From Auxenochlorella pyrenoidosa (lineage: Eukaryota > Chlorophyta > Trebouxiophyceae > Chlorellales > Chlorellaceae): a stretch of DNA of 10,117 nt. Shown here piece after piece: positions 7,662 to 10,117 of the stretch. Under the pieces are notes generated by a model that saw nothing but the letters and a program-made list of their open reading frames with translations, was not told the origin of the DNA and searched no databases. Position numbers and translations under genes: made by a program. The stretch spans positions 30,484 through 40,600 of the forward strand of contig KQ482074.1 in assembly GCA_001430745.1 (NCBI GenBank), given 5' to 3'. Each line of letters begins with the position of its first letter. The stretch's first letter is position 1.

Positions 7662-7993
7662 TTGGACCTTCCTGTCAGCGAGAGTATACAATCTGATGCC
7701 GCAGCGAGAGCGCATTGCTCTGCAGAGTGGCCACAGGCAGAGCAATTTGGCGTCCAGCCTGGCAGGCCAGCAGGCAGCAGGAAAGCCAGGCAAGGGCCCG
7801 GTACGGCGATCAGTGCGAGCCTGTGCACCACGACATCAAACCACACAGGGGCCAGCGGAGTCAACAGGGCGGACAGCGAGTGAGCCTTAGTAGAGCGCGG
7901 GCTGGCGACCAGGCGGGCTCTCAGGGCCTTCAGCGCACATAAAACGTCTGATCGGAGGACAAGGGGACCGCGCAGGGCCGGGGCACGCCAACA
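7662..7993. promoter_or_regulatory. Compact divergent promoter between membrane protein and SEC1-like genes
   Basis: Only 332 bp separate the two start codons. On the plus side, CATAAAA (7938-7944) lies about 50 bp before the SEC1-like ATG and could act as a TATA-like element. On the minus side, a GTATAC sequence (7684-7689) lies about 25 bp before the membrane-protein ATG, close enough that it may only be coincidental. No other clear motif was recognised. Confidence 0.55.
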
Positions 7994-9924
7994 ATGGCGT
8001 CGCCCACGCTCCTTAGCGAGCTCACCAAAGTCAGGCTGCTGGTGAGAAGGGTCACCGGGAGATCCGAGACCCGAGTCGCCCGGCATCCGGGCGGGTGGCC
8101 CCTCTGGTCGCCGCCGCTGCTGCCTGGGCTTTGCCGCCAGCTCCTTCGGTGCAGGCGGGTGCCAGTGGGCGCTCGCTCTTACCGTCGCGCTAACTTCTCT
8201 GCTGCCATTGCTCTGCAGGATGAGATGCTGGGTTCAGTGCGCGATCAGGCGGGCGGCTCGTGGTGCGTGCTGGTGATGGACGCGGTGACCACCAAGGTGC
8301 TGTCAAACGTGGCGGGGGTGTCCGACGTGATGGACTATGGCGTGTCGTGTGAGTGGCTGGGCCTGCTGCAGTCTTTGGTTGGCTCAGCAACAGGCAGCTG
8401 TTCACAGGCTGTGCATATGGCGGGGCCGAACAGCGCTGCACGCGAGGCCAAGGAATCAGCAGCCGTGTGCCGCCCTGAGTTTTCAAGGCATTTCAGGCAC
8501 CTCGTGCCGCTGGATCTCCACTGCAGTCAGTTTTTGATGTGCAGGCTGCATGCTGGGTTTGCTGCGAACTCAGGGGCACCTCGGCTGCGGGCGTGTCCTT
8601 GTTCCCCACACGGGACTCCAAGCTCTGGCACGCCGCACAGCCTCACCCTGCTTGCTGGCCCTCCTTCATCACTTCCCAATCACACCACTGCTGCCGTGTC
8701 GCCGCAGTGGTCGAGGACATCAACAAGCGGCGCGAGCCGCTGCCGCAGCTTGTGGGCATCTATTTCATCTCACCCAGCGATGCCGCGGTGCGCCAGCTTG
8801 TTCGCGACTTCAGCCTGGCATCCATGCCGCAGTACAAGGCAGCGCATGTCTTCTTCTCTTCGCGGCCCACTAGCCAGCAGTTGGCCGCCATCCGCGAGTG
8901 CCCCCACCTTGTGTCGCGCCTGCGCACGCTGAAAGAGGTGGGTCCTTTGAGGCGCTGAGTTGGGTGGGCAGGCAGGGAGGGTGTTTCGTGGCATGCAGCC
9001 AAGCCCACTTCTTGCTGGTTGATTGTTTCCTTTCTCAATCGGATTGTGGCGCATCGCTGCCTGCTCATTGTAGCCGGCGAGCCAGCGGGCAGCTGCAACG
9101 CTGCCTGCATTGCTGCTTGCGCCCTTTCTGCTGCCTGCATCCATGGCGCCCAACTGTGCTGCCCGCTGCCTGCCCCCCCCCCCCTTCCCTCTCAGGTCAA
9201 CCTGGAGTACCTGCTGGTGGACAGCCGCACGTTTGTGACGGCGGAGGAGGGCGCACTGCGCACCTTTTTCGGCGCGGCCGTCGACTCGTCCACCTCGTAC
9301 CGGGCGGAGATCGAAGTGATGACGGCGCGCCTGGCCTCGGTGTTTGCCACGCTGCGCGAGATGCCGGCCATCCGCTTCCGCGCGGCCACGCCCCCGGGCG
9401 AGGAGTTCCCGCCGGGCCTGGAGTCGCGCCTGCTGGTGGCGCAGCGCATCGCTGTGGAGCTCAACGAGCGGCTGGCCGGCCTGCAGCGCCAGGGGCTGCT
9501 GCCCGAGCGGGAGACGTGCGAGCTGGTGCTGACGGACCGCGGGTTTGACCCGGTGGCGCCCGTCATCCACGAGTGGACGTACGAGGCCATGGCGCTCGAC
9601 CTGCTGGCGGGCAGCCCCTGCCTGCAGGTGGGGGCCGTGGTGGGGCGGTACTGGCGGGGGCCAAGGGCGCCGTATGCCCAGGGCTACAGCTGCCTGCAGG
9701 CCAGCGCTGCTTGGCGATGTGTTGTCACGTGCTTGTTGCTGGGAGGGAGGCGTGCTTGTGTCAAGCACGCAGTTCCTCGGCTTGCCTGCAGACACCCTTG
9801 CCCACCAGCCCAGTGACGCATTGCCTCCTTCTGCGCTGCTGCTTTCAAAGCTCTCAGTCGAACCCACCTTTTTCCTGTGTGCAGGGCGAAAATGTGTTTG
9901 TGTATGAGGCCGAAACACAGGGAG
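7994..9924 (+). CDS. SEC1: Sec1/Munc18 (SM) family vesicle-fusion protein, KEULE-like, 5' part; continues beyond right edge
   Basis: SM proteins bind syntaxin-type SNAREs and promote membrane fusion in exocytosis; plant KEULE acts in cytokinesis. Five exons: 7994-8041, 8219-8348, 8708-8937, 9196-9627, 9885-9924 (880 nt, about 293 aa; phases 0, 1, 0, 0, 1). The ATG context is acaATGGCG. Visible family blocks: SWCVLVMDAVTTKVLS in domain 1, GVSLVEDINKRREPLP (57-72), VGIYFISPSD (75-84), AAHVFFSSRPTS, LKEVNLEYLLVDSRTF, then in exon 4 ETCELVLTDRGFDPVAPVIH and HEWTYEAM (261-268), which match the plant SEC1/KEULE type closely. The last exon (GENVFVYEAETQGG) corresponds to the segment after that block. 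Full SM proteins are roughly 600-670 aa, so about half is present. The sequence from 9925 to 10117 starts with GTGAGC and appears to be intron. Confidence 0.93.
9173..9184 (+). other. 12-C polypyrimidine tract at the 3' splice site of SEC1 intron 3
   Basis: Twelve consecutive C followed by TTCCCTCTCAG form the pyrimidine tract and acceptor before exon 4 (start 9196). A functional splice-site context explains this homopolymer, unlike the longer runs at 15-34 and 1637-1656. Confidence 0.85.
9753..9768 (+). repeat. Intronic 16-mer hairpin element, copy 2
   Basis: TGCTTGTGTCAAGCAC in intron 4 of the SEC1-like gene. With the preceding G the arms GTGCTTG and CAAGCAC extend to 7 bp around TGT. Identical to 5129-5144. 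Confidence 0.85.
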
Positions 9925-10117
9925 GTGAGCACACGGCGACTAGGTGCCTTGGGTCCAACGAGTGCAGATGCGGGCGCATTGGATGCAGGGTGCCTACCTG
10001 TGCAAGAGCAAGCCAATGCTGGACCAGCAGCCTGCCAGGCCAGCCTGCCTTGCCATCAGCGCCCCCTTTATGGTGCGGCAGCCCCCTGCAAGATGACGCG
10101 CACCACCCTTCACATGA
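9925..10117 (+). other. Partial intron of the SEC1-like gene
   Basis: The segment begins with GTGAGC after exon 5 in phase 1 and shows no continuation of the SM protein in any frame. The next exon, expected to carry the conserved block containing H-A-H-I-A-D, is probably to the right of the window. Confidence 0.6.

Noticed and set aside
7082..8086. A 334-aa minus-strand open frame spanning the divergent promoter
   Set aside because: It overlaps the membrane-protein exons in the wrong frame and runs through the promoter and into SEC1 exon 1; the protein shows no recognisable features.
8770..9918. A 382-aa open frame on the minus strand, antisense to the SEC1-like gene
   Set aside because: It lies over SEC1 exons 3 to 5 and their introns, and its protein is low-complexity Arg/Ala/Gln-rich sequence without family features. 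Long antisense frames are expected opposite GC-rich exons.

Overview
The window looks like nuclear DNA of a green alga, most likely a trebouxiophyte (Chlorella-like). Genes are interrupted by many short introns (133-359 bp), the DNA is GC-rich with CTGC-rich introns and homopolymeric C/G runs, there is no operon or Shine-Dalgarno logic, and two products look plant-like: a KEULE/SEC1-type SM protein and a plastid membrane protein with a transit peptide. The genus is inference. All gene models were built by eye from reading frame, splice-site consensus and intron phase. Every internal exon listed closes in phase with its neighbours.

Layout. (1) 45-843, minus: 5' part of a short-chain dehydrogenase with a probable mitochondrial presequence; the gene runs off the left edge. 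(2) 844-2038: a 1.2 kb gap holding the SDR promoter side, the 3' flank of the next gene, a 20-C tract, a short tandem repeat and a weak hint of a small plus-strand gene. (3) 2039-3954, minus: a complete 8-exon DJ-1/PfpI (Hsp31, glyoxalase III-like) gene of 250 aa with its Cys-His pair intact. (4) 3955-4510: shared head-to-head 5' region containing a perfect 11-bp stem hairpin. (5) 4511-5358, plus: a complete 3-exon cytochrome b5-domain protein of 170 aa with an unusual HPGW motif and a longer heme loop. (6) 5359-5901: convergent 3' flanks. (7) 5902-7661, minus: a complete 5-exon, 320-aa multi-pass membrane protein, probably plastid-targeted, function unknown. (8) 7662-7993: a 332-bp head-to-head promoter. 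(9) 7994-9924 and beyond, plus: the first five exons of a Sec1/Munc18 vesicle-fusion regulator; the gene runs off the right edge.

The genes share no obvious pathway. They form two divergent pairs (DJ-1/cytochrome b5 and membrane protein/SEC1), so any coordination would be through shared promoters. The most notable details are two GC-AG introns with the same GCAG|GC junction, the variant cytochrome b5 core, the 5'-leader hairpin, and the uncharacterised plastid membrane protein. I found no mobile element, CRISPR array, tRNA, rRNA or viral gene.
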